64,000 nucleotides of DNA, from positions 1,984,001 through 2,048,000 of the forward strand of contig JAKZZE010000006.1 in assembly GCA_024220505.1 (NCBI GenBank), written 5' to 3'. The DNA comes from Rhizopus arrhizus. Its lineage: Eukaryota > Mucoromycota > Mucoromycetes > Mucorales > Rhizopodaceae. Below, piece after piece: positions 24,372 to 33,726 of the stretch (position 1 is its first letter; each line of letters opens with the position of its first letter). The notes below the pieces were generated by a model. That model was not told the DNA's origin and did not search any database. It saw only the letters and a list, made by a program, of their open reading frames with translations. The translations under genes were made by a program, and so were the position numbers.

Positions 24372-25060
24372 ATCAACAAAGGAAAGAAATATAGAAAATT
24401 TTTGAAAAAGATAGTTTTTATTAAATATTTAATATCACCTTTAAATACCAAACAATTGAGTAACGAGGGAAAACCATGCGACAATATATGCATGTGTATT
24501 AAGAAGAACCATTATGGAATTAATACCACAGTAGCACTACATAATGATAAACATGAAAATATTGAAGATGAATTTTTATTGGCTTACACTCGAAAAGTTA
24601 TGGATCAAATTGATCACATTGACCTATAGCTGATCATTGGCTCATATTGATAAAGACTTCATTGAAACTCATATCAATAGACACAATTTTGACAATAAAG
24701 AATACCTTAATTCATTTTACTGGATCAGATATAGTCTAATTGATTTATAATTGCCTACTTTTGTTTTTTTTAAAAAACCAACCATATATTCTTTGTATTT
24801 GACTTTCTAGAAAATAACAGCTGTATTATCTACAGTTTTAGCCCAAGTCACTTCAAACACAGAAACAGAAACTTAAGCAACTCCTTGTTGGGGCAAACCT
24901 AAAAGCATCTGGATTTCAAGAAAATCTTGCTGTACGTTTGAACTTTTTTTTTTCGAGAAGTATAAATCATGTTAGGTACATGGTATATTATAGTATATAC
25001 TTTTAACCTGGCTCACGTTGAATAAAGAAAGAAAAGAGAAAATTATCCTAGTACATAGGT

Positions 25061-25069
25061 ATATATAAG
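25061..25069 (+). promoter_or_regulatory. TATA box of the 25121 small gene
   Basis: ATATATAAG located 52 bp before the ATG at 25121, a normal spacing for a fungal core promoter with a short leader. It stands out from the local sequence as a textbook match. Confidence 0.5.
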
Positions 25070-25120
25070 TAGCTACTTCGTATTCAATTAACAAAACTCT
25101 TATACACACATAATTATAGA

Positions 25121-25299
25121 ATGAACTGTAACAACAGCGCTGTTCAACCTGGCTCCAAAGGATCCTATCCTCGGTAAGTTCCTTCCCAACGATCCCCTAC
25201 TGCCAAACTAGGGCTACTTACTACAACACTTGTCTGTCAAAATACGCTCCTCAGGAGTGGAAGGAATATTGGGGAATCAAGTTAGAAACAGAAAAATAA
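25121..25299 (+). CDS. Possible 46-residue protein, two exons
   Basis: Exon 1 (25121-25173) encodes MNCNNSAVQPGSKGSYPR and ends at a strong GTAAGT donor. Exon 2 (25212-25299) continues in frame with ATYYNTCLSKYAPQEW and ends ETEK. The spliced ORF is 141 nt, has good codon content unlike the surrounding AT-rich noise, and is preceded by a TATA box. The intron would be 38 bp, shorter than the 44-60 bp seen elsewhere, which is the main doubt. No family recognised; it is too short for the usual gene-calling thresholds. Confidence 0.45.
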
Positions 25300-26222
25300 A
25301 TAATTTTTGACATTGCATCAGCTTCATACCAATATATACTTTGGTCATGTGTTAAAAAAGCAATCTTGTTAACATGAGACAGCCAAACTCTAAAATCCTT
25401 TAAAGAGAATTATAGACTGTTGTTAAAGTGATCGAGACAAAAAACTAAGAAACTAAGCAATTATAGTAAACCATTTCAAATAAATAGGTATGGGCTCAAA
25501 GAAAAAATATATCAACAGGTAGATGTTTCTGTTATTGTCTGGTAAAGTAATAAGGATAACAATAAAGTTAAAAGAGCTCTTTTTGAGACTAAACTTTAAG
25601 ACAATCTTAATTGTTAAAAAGAAATCATTACAAAATCTATTATTTATATTCTTCTATCAGTTGGCGGGTAAATGAGTAGTTATAAGTGTAGAGCCAATAA
25701 TTGACATGTTTGATTGAAGAATGACCATTGAATCGATTATGAAGATTTTTAATTCGTTGTTTTTATAGATCTTATTGTTCTTTAACTGATCTGGGAGAAT
25801 CGTTTCGTCTTCATTGAGAGGAAAGATATATTTATATGAAATGCCTCCAGTCAGATCAAAGTTAACTAGGTACCTGATCCATTATTATCCATTTACAGAA
25901 ATGATGAATAGTAAAGATCATGACTTATTTATTGTTCATGTTTACTTTATAGAATGAATCTAATAGTGATAGTTTTATATAAAAAAGAAGAAGATTATAT
26001 TTTATTTAATAAAGATTTAAATTATTATCTCTTACCAATTTTAATATACTTCTTCTAGTTGTGATTATTCAATGTCTATTATGATCAGACGCTGCTCTAC
26101 AACAGCGGTAACGACCCAGACATTCAGAAAGTATAAATACCCTCAAATGTTTTTTATTAATAAATTCATATATAATCTTTAGTTTCACAACTATTGTCTT
26201 TTTTAGTTTTTTGTCTCTTATT
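25300..26222. other. Intergenic, nothing recognised
   Basis: AT-rich DNA without supported genes. The minus-strand stretch 26069-26284 continues the Tc1 fragment region but has no recognisable catalytic domain. Confidence 0.45.
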
Positions 26223-26633
26223 TTAATATTTGGCAAAACACTTGGGATGACAGGTGACAATTTTGATACTGGGACTACAGTCATCTTTCATGAATTCAGT
26301 AACCCTACTTTTCTTGATTTGCAAACCTTCGAAACTCATTGTCAGGTTATCAACTGCGTCCTGGATAACGGCTGAGGGATTTTTATCAAAAAAGTCTACC
26401 AGATGTGTTTTGTGTTGCTCATTCAATTGACTTAGAGCTCGATTTGGTATATGATTCGTCTTTTTGAAGGGGGTTTTTTGTTCTGGGTCATTACTGAACG
26501 CTCTTTTCCATTTTCTCGTAGCTTCAGGATTAACATTGGCAAGTTTGGCAGATTCAGCTGGTTTCGTCAGTTTTTCTTGGATGAAAAAGAAATATCGCAA
26601 TCGATCCTCGTTTGTATAAGTGTTGCAAACTGA
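26223..26633 (-). pseudogene. Tc1/mariner-type transposase N-terminal fragment
   Basis: About 135 codons read as a transposase DNA-binding head. KPAESAKLANVNPEATRKWK is a helix-turn-helix. It is followed by LSQLNEQHKTHLVDFFDKN and a second helix pair ending in SRVTEFMKDDCSPSIKIVT, the spacing seen in fungal Tc1/mariner transposases. The frame stops at 26223, where the DDE catalytic domain should begin; nothing downstream restores it, so only the head remains. No terminal inverted repeats were found. Confidence 0.65.
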
Positions 26634-27111
26634 AAGTTGCTATAGAACAGTAACTGATTATAGTTGACATTGATAAATATAAGTTGATACAAGATCATAA
26701 TTAAATAAAGTCATATAATCAATTCTAATTAAACATGTTCTTTTAGAATATGTTTTGTATTAATAAGAGTTCTTTGATAAGAAGTATCAACTAAAATAAC
26801 AAAATCCAATCCAGTGTCAGGAATATTGCTAATCTTTCACATAATTGAAATAACGCGTAAAATAACGTTATTCAAATCAGTGAGGAATTCCCAGAATAAA
26901 AGATAATCTATGACAGACATACAAAAGAACAAATGAAAAGTTTTCATAATCATAATTATAGATGACACTTGCTAAAGTACCTAAATATTAGAAGAACGCG
27001 TACAATAGAAGATATCAAGCCATTCACTCAATAAGATATAAATATCTGCCTTCAATTAGAATAATTTTTACTTTAACTTAAACTGAAATAAAGATCAGTC
27101 TCAAAAAGTAT
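26634..27111. other. Spacer inside the transposase relic
   Basis: About 480 bp of AT-rich DNA separating the Tc1-type head from the ORF at 27112-27378. It may be an insertion or ordinary decay; no feature seen. Confidence 0.4.
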
Positions 27112-27378
27112 TCAAACTATTTCTTTATTTTTGTTTTTATCTTTTCTTAAATCATTATTACCATTATACAACAAGAGTCTCTCCTTCTTGGCGGAATCTT
27201 CCTGCATATCAGTACCCTTGGGTTCTTCAGTTTCGATAGTTACTTTTTTATACTTGATATATTTATGCAGGTTCGTCAAATTTGTTAGGCGGAAGGATGA
27301 ATCTAAAATAAAAGCAACTGCTTCTCTACCAGAGTCATCTACAATATCCCCTCGGCTATCTTCATAAAAGAAGTTCAT
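27112..27378 (-). pseudogene. ORF fragment, possible 5' part of the same transposase relic
   Basis: ATG-initiated 88-codon frame, MNFFYEDSRGDIVDDSGREA at the start, charged and Lys-rich toward the end (NNDLRKDKNKNKEIV). It is on the same strand and just upstream of the Tc1-type head, the position of the variable acidic/basic leader in related transposases. No direct homology is visible, so joining the two is inference. Confidence 0.35.
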
Positions 27379-28213
27379 TTTAAAATATAGTATATTTTGA
27401 GAAAGTGGTCAAATTGTTTTCTAAAAAATGGGCAATTTATTTTCAAAATGCTCGGCAAAATGTTTTCAAGCATCTGATCAACTTAGTCTGATTTTTTTTG
27501 GGTAAATGTCCAAAGTTATTCAAAAAAGTGGGCAGAGTTTTCAAACATCCGGTACAATACCTTTTGTATTTTCGCGACAAGTCATTGTTTCGTGCACTTG
27601 TATCGCTCTTAACCCTTATACTCTTTGATGGGTTTTAATAAATATTAAAATTTTCATCCATAAAAAAATCCAAACATCCGGTAAATTGAGAGTGGAAGCA
27701 CAGTATAAGTAGAAGTACACTAGGAAAGCGAGACAATCAATTGATGCCTGGCTCATTCGATGGCCCTCCATATGTGCGATATTACTCGAAATGGACTACT
27801 TAGCCCACTCTCAGTTCCCTGAAGCTCCAACCCATCTTGGTGAGCCCTTTGTCAAGCATCTTCGTTACATTCAGCAAAAATTTTCAGATAGTTAATTACC
27901 ATCTCTAATACATGATACTTTTATGTTTTCCCTTTAATCCCAAAAGGGTTTTTCACTCCTCTTCACTGCGATCTGACCCGGGCAATACAGCATGAAAATG
28001 CTATGTGCTCATCGGTCATTAAAAATTATTATCAAATAAAAATTATTCTTAATCGTATAAGTAGAAGTATCAAAAAAGGAATATTTGTATTATTGTAATT
28101 TTTCTTCGTTTAATGACTTGTAAGAGTTAACGGTTTTGGAATAGAATAAAGTGGATAAAAAAAGAAAGAAAAAAATAAGTCTTAAGTATTGATATTTGAT
28201 TCGCTTGTTGTGA
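27379..28213. other. Intergenic with an orphan 60-codon open stretch
   Basis: Between about 27716 and 27894 (+) the base composition rises in GC and a frame open for about 60 codons reads through IDAWLIRWPSICAILLEMDY and GEPFVKHLRYIQQKFSDS before a stop. It has no good start codon and no recognised domain; most likely a fragment of a mobile element. The rest is AT-rich. Confidence 0.35.
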
Positions 28214-28243
28214 GTGACCACCAGATCTTTTATATAAGATCAA
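28214..28243 (+). repeat. Hairpin box copy A
   Basis: GTGACCACCA followed by GATCTT-TTATAT-AAGATC and AA; six-base-pair stem. Confidence 0.85.
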
Positions 28244-28646
28244 ATATAAGTAAGATAAAGATAAAAAAATATAAAGGGATCAGGAACTTTTTATGCGAGG
28301 GTTGCCTGTTTATTGAATAATACATAAAAGATATGTATATGAGTAGAACTGTACTCTCCTTTTCTTTGACTAAATGGTTGTGATATTTATATGTAATATT
28401 TTTTTTTGACTTTTTTCACTTTTTTGACCTTTCTCATTGTTTTGACTTCCTTTATTTTTTAGCTTCTTTGTTAAAGTAGATCCAACACAGTGGATTTACA
28501 AGGCGCAGCTATCATTGGTACTAATGTAATAATTTAATAATTCGATTGAGTGTATTGAGTTAAGGTTTAAATAAACAGATTTAAGTTGTAATTGATATAA
28601 TAATTGTTTTTATATGAGTTGAATTTGGCTCGATTCGTTTATTATA

Positions 28647-28676
28647 GTGACCACCAGATCTTATAAAGTAGATCAA
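28647..28676 (+). repeat. Hairpin box copy B
   Basis: GTGACCACCA followed by GATCT-TATAAAGT-AGATC and AA; five-base-pair stem. Its companion block lies at 28801-28846, pushed away by an 18-bp tandem repeat. Confidence 0.85.
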
Positions 28677-28720
28677 ACTGTTTTGATTGAGGTAGAATAA
28701 AAAAAATAAAAAAAATAAAA

Positions 28721-28792
28721 AGATAAAATAAAATAAAAAGATAAAATAAAATAAAAAGATAAAATAAAATAAAAAGATAAAATAAAATAAAA
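28721..28792 (+). repeat. 18-bp tandem repeat, four copies
   Basis: Four perfect copies of AGATAAAATAAAATAAAA between box B and its companion block. The equivalent place in copy G (about 44036-44050) has no such expansion. Confidence 0.85.
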
Positions 28793-28964
28793 AGGGGATT
28801 TACAATGAAGTATAATAGCTCCAAGGGACTTCTTGTTCTTGATGTTAAATAAATAAGAGATAGTTTGCCTCTTTAAAAGAATATTTATTTGATAAAAGAA
28901 AAAGTAAAAGTAAAATAAGAAGTAAAGTAAGTGAGAAGTTAAGAAGTGAAGAAGTATTTTTTGA

Positions 28965-29011
28965 GATTATTATTTGGGATTATTATTTGGGATTATTATT
29001 TGGGATTATTT
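28965..29011 (+). repeat. 13-bp tandem repeat
   Basis: About three and a half copies of GGATTATTATTTG, downstream of the companion block of copy B. Confidence 0.8.
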
Positions 29012-29349
29012 ATATGCTTTTGGATTTTATGATTTCGTTCTGTTTTTGGTATGTTGAATGGTTGTTATAACATAAGAGGCTGTTGTTGTATAGTGTAAGG
29101 TGGTTGTTGTAAACTGCAAGGCGTTCGTTATAAACTGCAGCAATTTAAATTACACCGTTTTATTCTTGTTTTTTACAATGGTCACAGTAGAATCAAAAGA
29201 TGTTGTAACTTGTTAGTACTTGGGATTTGGATTGTATTAAAGTGTTGTAGATTTGTTTAGTTTAAAGCTTGAAGCCTTGAATGACTTGAGTTTGATTACT
29301 TGAGTGAACGTTTAACAGTTCTTTTGATATAGTAATTTGGTTTTAAGTA

Positions 29350-29375
29350 GTGACCACCAGATCTCAATAGATCAA
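29350..29375 (+). repeat. Hairpin box copy C
   Basis: GTGACCACCA followed by GATCT-CAAT-AGATC and AA; shortest loop of the family. Confidence 0.85.
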
Positions 29376-29579
29376 TAAGGTTAAGAATGAGATTGTTTTA
29401 TAAAAGATAAAAAAAAATAAAAGTGATCTTTCTTGATTCGTGATAACTCAGGTATTGTAATTTTTTGTTGCTTTAATGGCTTGTAAGAGTTAACGGTTTT
29501 GAAATAGAGTAAAGTTGATGAAAATGGATAAAAAAAAAATAAGAGTTGGGTAGAGTATTGATATTAGGTTCACTTGTAA

Positions 29580-29609
29580 GTGACCACCAGATCTTGTTAA
29601 GTAGATCAA
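29580..29609 (+). repeat. Hairpin box copy D
   Basis: GTGACCACCA followed by GATCT-TGTTAAGT-AGATC and AA; same loop as copy G. Confidence 0.85.
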
Positions 29610-29963
29610 ACTTGTTTGTAATAAGGTAACTTGATAAGAGTTTTATGAATGTTTACAATGAAGATAATTGACTTCAAGGGACTTGTCTTGCTTGTGTTTT
29701 AAGAGTGTTATACCAAAAATTCAGGGATAAAGATACTTGATTTATTGGATAAAATATATTTGAAATATCACAAAGAGAGGTTAAGATAAGTGAAGTAAAA
29801 TAAAAATAAAAATTTGTCCATTTTATAGTGTTAGGTTTATATGGTTGGCTTGTTGTAAGTGAGTTAATTTGAGTTAAGTTTGCTTGTAAAGCTTGATTGT
29901 AAGGTTAAGATTGCCTTGTAAGTTGTTGTTTTATATAGAATTTAAGCAGATGCTTGATAAGTA

Positions 29964-29993
29964 GTGACCACCAGATCTTATGTGTAAGATCAA
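29964..29993 (+). repeat. Hairpin box copy E
   Basis: GTGACCACCA followed by GATCTTA-TGTG-TAAGATC and AA; perfect seven-base-pair stem, identical to copy I. Lies 358 bp from the 3' end of the tRNA-Thr gene. Confidence 0.9.
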
Positions 29994-30350
29994 TACGATG
30001 TTTCTTGATAAAAGTTAAAGTAGAATAAAAAGTTGTAGTGAACAGGGACTTTCTTGTTAAAGTTTGTTAATTATTGAGTAAAAATATATGATTTATTTAA
30101 ACTGACTGACAATTTCTTCACAAAAAGATGGTATATATATATGAATAATATTTTTTTGTTTTCTTTTTAGCTTTTCTTGTTTTTTTGACTTTTGAAATAA
30201 AGTTCAAAAATTGAACAAGGTTCAATATGGGGTACTCACAAGGCGCAATCGTCATAACTTGCTTCATCACAGTGCAACACTACAACAAAAGCAAAAATCA
30301 TGAAAAAGAAATCAAGGAGAACTAACTTCAAGTCAATATCAAGCAATGGA

Positions 30351-30423
30351 TGCCTTCTGCCAGAATCGAACTGGCGACCTTCTGCTTACTAGGCAGACGC
30401 TCTGCCATCTGAGCCAAGAAGGC
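30351..30423 (-). tRNA. tRNA-Thr (anticodon AGT), copy 1
   Basis: 73-nt cloverleaf on the minus strand. Acceptor stem GCCTTCT/AGAAGGC with discriminator A; D stem GCTC/GAGC; anticodon stem TCTGC/GCAGA with loop CTAGTAA, giving anticodon AGT (read as IGU); variable loop AGGTC; T arm GCCAG-TTCGATT-CTGGC. No intron. The internal A and B boxes are intact and a T-rich run about 45 nt downstream could terminate Pol III. Identical in sequence to the gene at 45636-45708. Confidence 0.95.
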
Positions 30424-30733
30424 AATCTTGTACTTCTTTAGCTCTTTTGATTGTTACACCAATTTTTACGGCTAAACAATCAGCCGTTCACACTTCTTTA
30501 CAGAAAAGGATAGCAATCCATCATTTGTTCAACCAATCCATCCAAGTTAAACAATAAACCACAACCCTCACCTTCTAAGATTGAAATCCCATCGAGAAAT
30601 CCAACAAATACTCCTTTAGACAGTCAGAAGAACACCAACAACAAAATACAAACTTCCCCTGACCCTGAACCCTCTGCCGCCACTAAACGCACCCTCACAG
30701 ATCGTTTTCCCGACCGGCAAGCCAGAGCACAAC
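30424..30733. other. Spacer between tRNA-Thr and LINE-like ORF
   Basis: Upstream side of the tRNA gene. The last about 130 bp are C-rich (runs of CCCTGACCCTGAACCC-like sequence) and continuous in composition with the LINE-like ORF, so probably part of that element's 5' leader. Confidence 0.4.
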
Positions 30734-31213
30734 ATGGATATAGTCAATATCACCCACCCTACTACCACCACCACATTAACAAGCGAGCCAGACTTTCATT
30801 TTGGCCCTGCCACTGCTCCTACCCCATCTGCCCTCTCACTCAACGGGCCTCTTGACTTTGGTGTCCTCCCTGGTATGCCTGATTGGTTCCAACCGATCAT
30901 GGCCATGATTACAAGCCAAGGTCAACGTCTTGCACACCTGGAAGCTCTGACCAAAGAGAGTCAGGACCTAAGAGCTGACCTTGAGGCGGCTTCTCGCCGT
31001 ATTAAAGAGCTAGAGACTCTTCATACCCCACTTGCTGCAACACCTAAAACTGTAGCAGTTAACAAGCCTGCTGGATCTGAGACCTCCAGGTGGATGTCAC
31101 CTTCCACTCCCACCCCCACTCCTGCACCTACCACTTCCTCGTTCGCTTCTGCTGCTCGTAAGGATATGCGTAACACGCAGCCATCCAAGCCCAAGATGTC
31201 GTATCTACCCTAA
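30734..31213 (+). pseudogene. LINE-type retrotransposon ORF1-like fragment
   Basis: 159-codon ORF of higher GC than its surroundings. The N-terminus is Thr/Pro-rich (PTTTTTLTSEPDFHFGPATA). A leucine-rich coiled coil follows (LAHLEALTKESQDLRADLEA, SRRIKELETL), then a Ser/Pro/Thr linker ending in SSFASAARKDM. That order of disordered head, coiled coil and linker is typical of ORF1/gag proteins of fungal LINE elements. No reverse transcriptase follows, and the sequence returns to AT-rich noise after the stop, so it is at best a truncated copy. The call is by architecture, not by a conserved domain. Confidence 0.45.
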
Positions 31214-32700
31214 TAATTTCCTTAATATCGTGTGAGATCACTCTAAAGATTCTTAAATTAATCATTTGACTGTATATCGTACTATCTTGGACCCTAAATC
31301 ACATTGTTATACTCTAAGACGTAGTTTGTATCGAATGGGCTTTCTCTCTCGTCCTGATTCAATAAAGAGGTTCAAGAGGCCCATCAATTATTTGACTTAC
31401 TTTGTTAATTTTATTAATCGAGGGAAATAACACGTCTATTCCACATTCTCACTTGTATTGTAAGCTCATTGCCGAAGAGTAACGCAAAGTTGAGGAAGTT
31501 TCTTGGATTTCAGCTTCATACTCTTTACAGAATTTGCTAAATGTGGAAAAATGTTTATTGTTGAGGTAATTAGTTAATAGTAGATCCATAAATAATAAAA
31601 AAAAAAGTAAAAGGAAAAAGAGAAAGAAAATAGAAAGGGAGGTTCCTTAAAGCCTCATAATTACTAGGCAGATCTTCTGGTTAAGGTACAACTGCTTTAC
31701 ATGGACAATTTTCAAGGAAAGTGGAGTCCAATGAGTGAATCAGGAGTAAGTTACGAGATTTGTGCGAATTCTTTAAACAGCCATCTATTGTAGTAGTCAC
31801 ACCTCGATGCATGTTTTTGATTTATCAATTACCTTACTGATAACAATACATTAAATGTTGTCAACTTCATCTATCAACATTTTTTAATACCTTTTTGTTC
31901 AAAGAAGCGCTCTTGAATATGCTAATGAACATTTGGCCAGTATCCCAATTTGCAGACAAAATCGAATTTGACGCTTGATATTCCAATATTGCTAATTGGA
32001 TCAGACATCAGAATCACATTAATAAAAGAAATGATACTGCTGTTTTCCACATTTCCAAAGAGGCATTGAAAGCTTGTTTGCTGCCGAAGAAGACGCGTTA
32101 CTTCATGTCTGAGCAAGATAAAACAAAAACGGTAAAGAAGCAACCAAATCTATCAGTATCAGGAGGCTTACCTTCTAGTGAAGCACCTGAATTAAATGAA
32201 GCAACTACTAAAGAAAAAGGACAACTAAAAAAAGGCGAAAGATTTATCCTGCATGAGCATGGGACAGAAGCACGAGAGTAACAAAGAAGACTTCCAGTAA
32301 GTCTTTTTTTAAGTTGTTAAAAAATTGTGGCTGCTACAATATATGGTTGTTTGAAGAGATTCTTCTATAAGCTTTAACTTTTGACAACTTTGTAAACCAT
32401 TTTATAAACTGTCAATATTTTACCTACTTGACAATTTTTTTTTACCTTTTGATCTATTTTTTAACCTTTGCTAATATTTTGTAAAAATCGAGCTTTATAT
32501 TTTTGCTTATAAAAGCCTAGCTTTTTATTCTTTTGACTTGACTTGACTCCTCTTACTTCTCTTTGTGATATTTTTTTATATAAATAAACAATAAATCAAG
32601 CATACTTTTATATAAGAATAAGACAAGCTCCTTCAAGCAAATTGTCTTCATTGTAAATACTTTTAATACTCCTATCAAGTTACCTGATCATAAAATAAGT
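31214..32700. other. Mobile-element debris, no intact gene
   Basis: Near 31255-31380 (+) one frame contains TLRRSLYRMGFLSRPDSIKR, reminiscent of the DNA-binding end of Tc1-type transposases, but it is broken by stops. An ORF at 32066-32281 (71 codons, charged) has no domain. Companion-block remnants of the box family, inverted, occur at about 32620-32660. Confidence 0.35.
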
Positions 32701-32730
32701 CTGATCAACTTAACAAGATTTGGTGGTCAC
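32701..32730 (-). repeat. Hairpin box copy J (inverted)
   Basis: On the minus strand: GTGACCACCA, then AATCT-TGTTAAGT-TGATC and AG; two changes weaken the stem. Opposite orientation to arrays 1 and 2. Confidence 0.8.
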
Positions 32731-33120
32731 TATTACCAACAAATTTACCTTTAAAAATTCTATAACAAAACCTTATATCTCAAACCTATTACCTATTAAA
32801 AATTATCAAACCACTAAGAACTAAGAAAGCTGTAATGTTGTAGTAATGTTGGTCTCACGAACCTTGCCTGAATTCATGCAGTTATGCAAGTTCATATAAC
32901 TCTGTGAATTCATACAAAATGAAACTTTTATTAAAACATCACCAAAAACAACATATAATCAAAAAAATTAAAAAAAAAAAATATAAGTAGCCCGATATTT
33001 CTTATCCTTTTTTTTTTGACGTACTTGACTAATATTATATTCTTAGCTTACTTTGATTATTTTTAAATGAATATCATTCAAAATAAATATCTTTTGTTTT
33101 TATTCTATTTTATCAAACAT

Positions 33121-33160
33121 CATGAACAAGAAGTCCCTTGAAGCTGATACACTTTATTGT
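33121..33160 (-). repeat. Inverted companion block of copy K
   Basis: Minus-strand sequence TACAATAAAG...CTTCAAGGGACTTCTTGTTC matches the second conserved block of the box family, at the expected distance from box K. Confidence 0.75.
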
Positions 33161-33202
33161 AAGCCCTATTTATTTTATTTTTTTACTTTATTCAATACGA
33201 GA

Positions 33203-33232
33203 TTGATCTACTCAATAAGATTTGGTGGTCAT
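33203..33232 (-). repeat. Hairpin box copy K (inverted)
   Basis: On the minus strand: ATGACCACCA, then AATCT-TATTGAGT-AGATC and AA. Followed in the same orientation by its companion block at 33121-33160. Confidence 0.8.
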
Positions 33233-33726
33233 TAAACACACGCAATTCATACATAAACTATCATTCTTTTTGGAATCAAATCCAATTCAAACCTTTGATC
33301 TTGTATCAAGACCTATTTTAATCAAACCTATTTAACCTTATAAAAACCCTACAAACTCTTCTCACTGTAATCAAAAAGAAAAAGACTGGCCAAACAAAGC
33401 AAGATTTGTAATCTTTTTATATAAATGATATTTATTTACAATATAATGCATTGATATATTCTTATTGTAACTAATTCATAGTCAACAATTTATTCTATAT
33501 TTGGTTTCAATGATAGCCTAATAAATTAAGGAGATGTTTGTTGTTATTGATGATAATCAAAATAAAGATTTATTGAAGTAAAGATATTTTTGTTTTAATT
33601 AATTCAATTTGATTTTTTATGATTTCATTCAAACACAAACTTGATTTAATAGGTTTAGTTGAATGAGTTGTAAAAGTACTATTGCTTTCTTTAGATTGCA
33701 CACTAAGAAACAAGATCAGTTTTACT
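33233..33726. other. Spacer
   Basis: AT-rich DNA between box K and the small gene at 33727; nothing recognised. Confidence 0.4.

Larger units (their letters stand above)
24147..25120. other. Intergenic, microsatellite, no supported gene
   Basis: Contains the CA/GA microsatellite. An open frame at 24300-24629 runs through that microsatellite, giving repeated His-Thr and Arg-Glu, and is not credible. The last 60 bp hold a good TATA box for the small gene at 25121. Confidence 0.5.
28214..30150 (+). repeat. Box-repeat array 1 (five direct copies)
   Basis: Five copies of a hairpin box (starts 28214, 28647, 29350, 29580, 29964) in the same orientation. Several are preceded by a TTCGCTTGTTGTAA-like lead. 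After an AT-rich gap most are followed by a second block resembling ACAATGAAG...CTTCAAGGGACTT (28801-28846, 29653-29698; shortened at 30037-30060). The array ends about 200 bp before a tRNA-Thr gene. The last about 300 bp (from about 29841) recur with few changes at about 44969-45275. No protein is encoded. Confidence 0.85.

Noticed and set aside
24300..24629. 109-codon ORF on the + strand
   Set aside because: It reads through the CA/GA microsatellite (His-Thr and Arg-Glu repeats) and its frame is open only because the repeat lacks stops; no domain.
28214..30150. Interpretation of the boxes as Helitron 3' ends
   Set aside because: Read in reverse, a hairpin near a conserved end looked suggestive. 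But conservation continues past the presumed terminus (GCTTGTTGTAA lead) and there is no CTRR end.
31640..31720. Stretch resembling a tRNA-Thr anticodon arm (TTACTAGGCAGA)
   Set aside because: Only the 12-nt anticodon region matches; acceptor and T arms cannot be formed, so at most a chance match or remote pseudogene.
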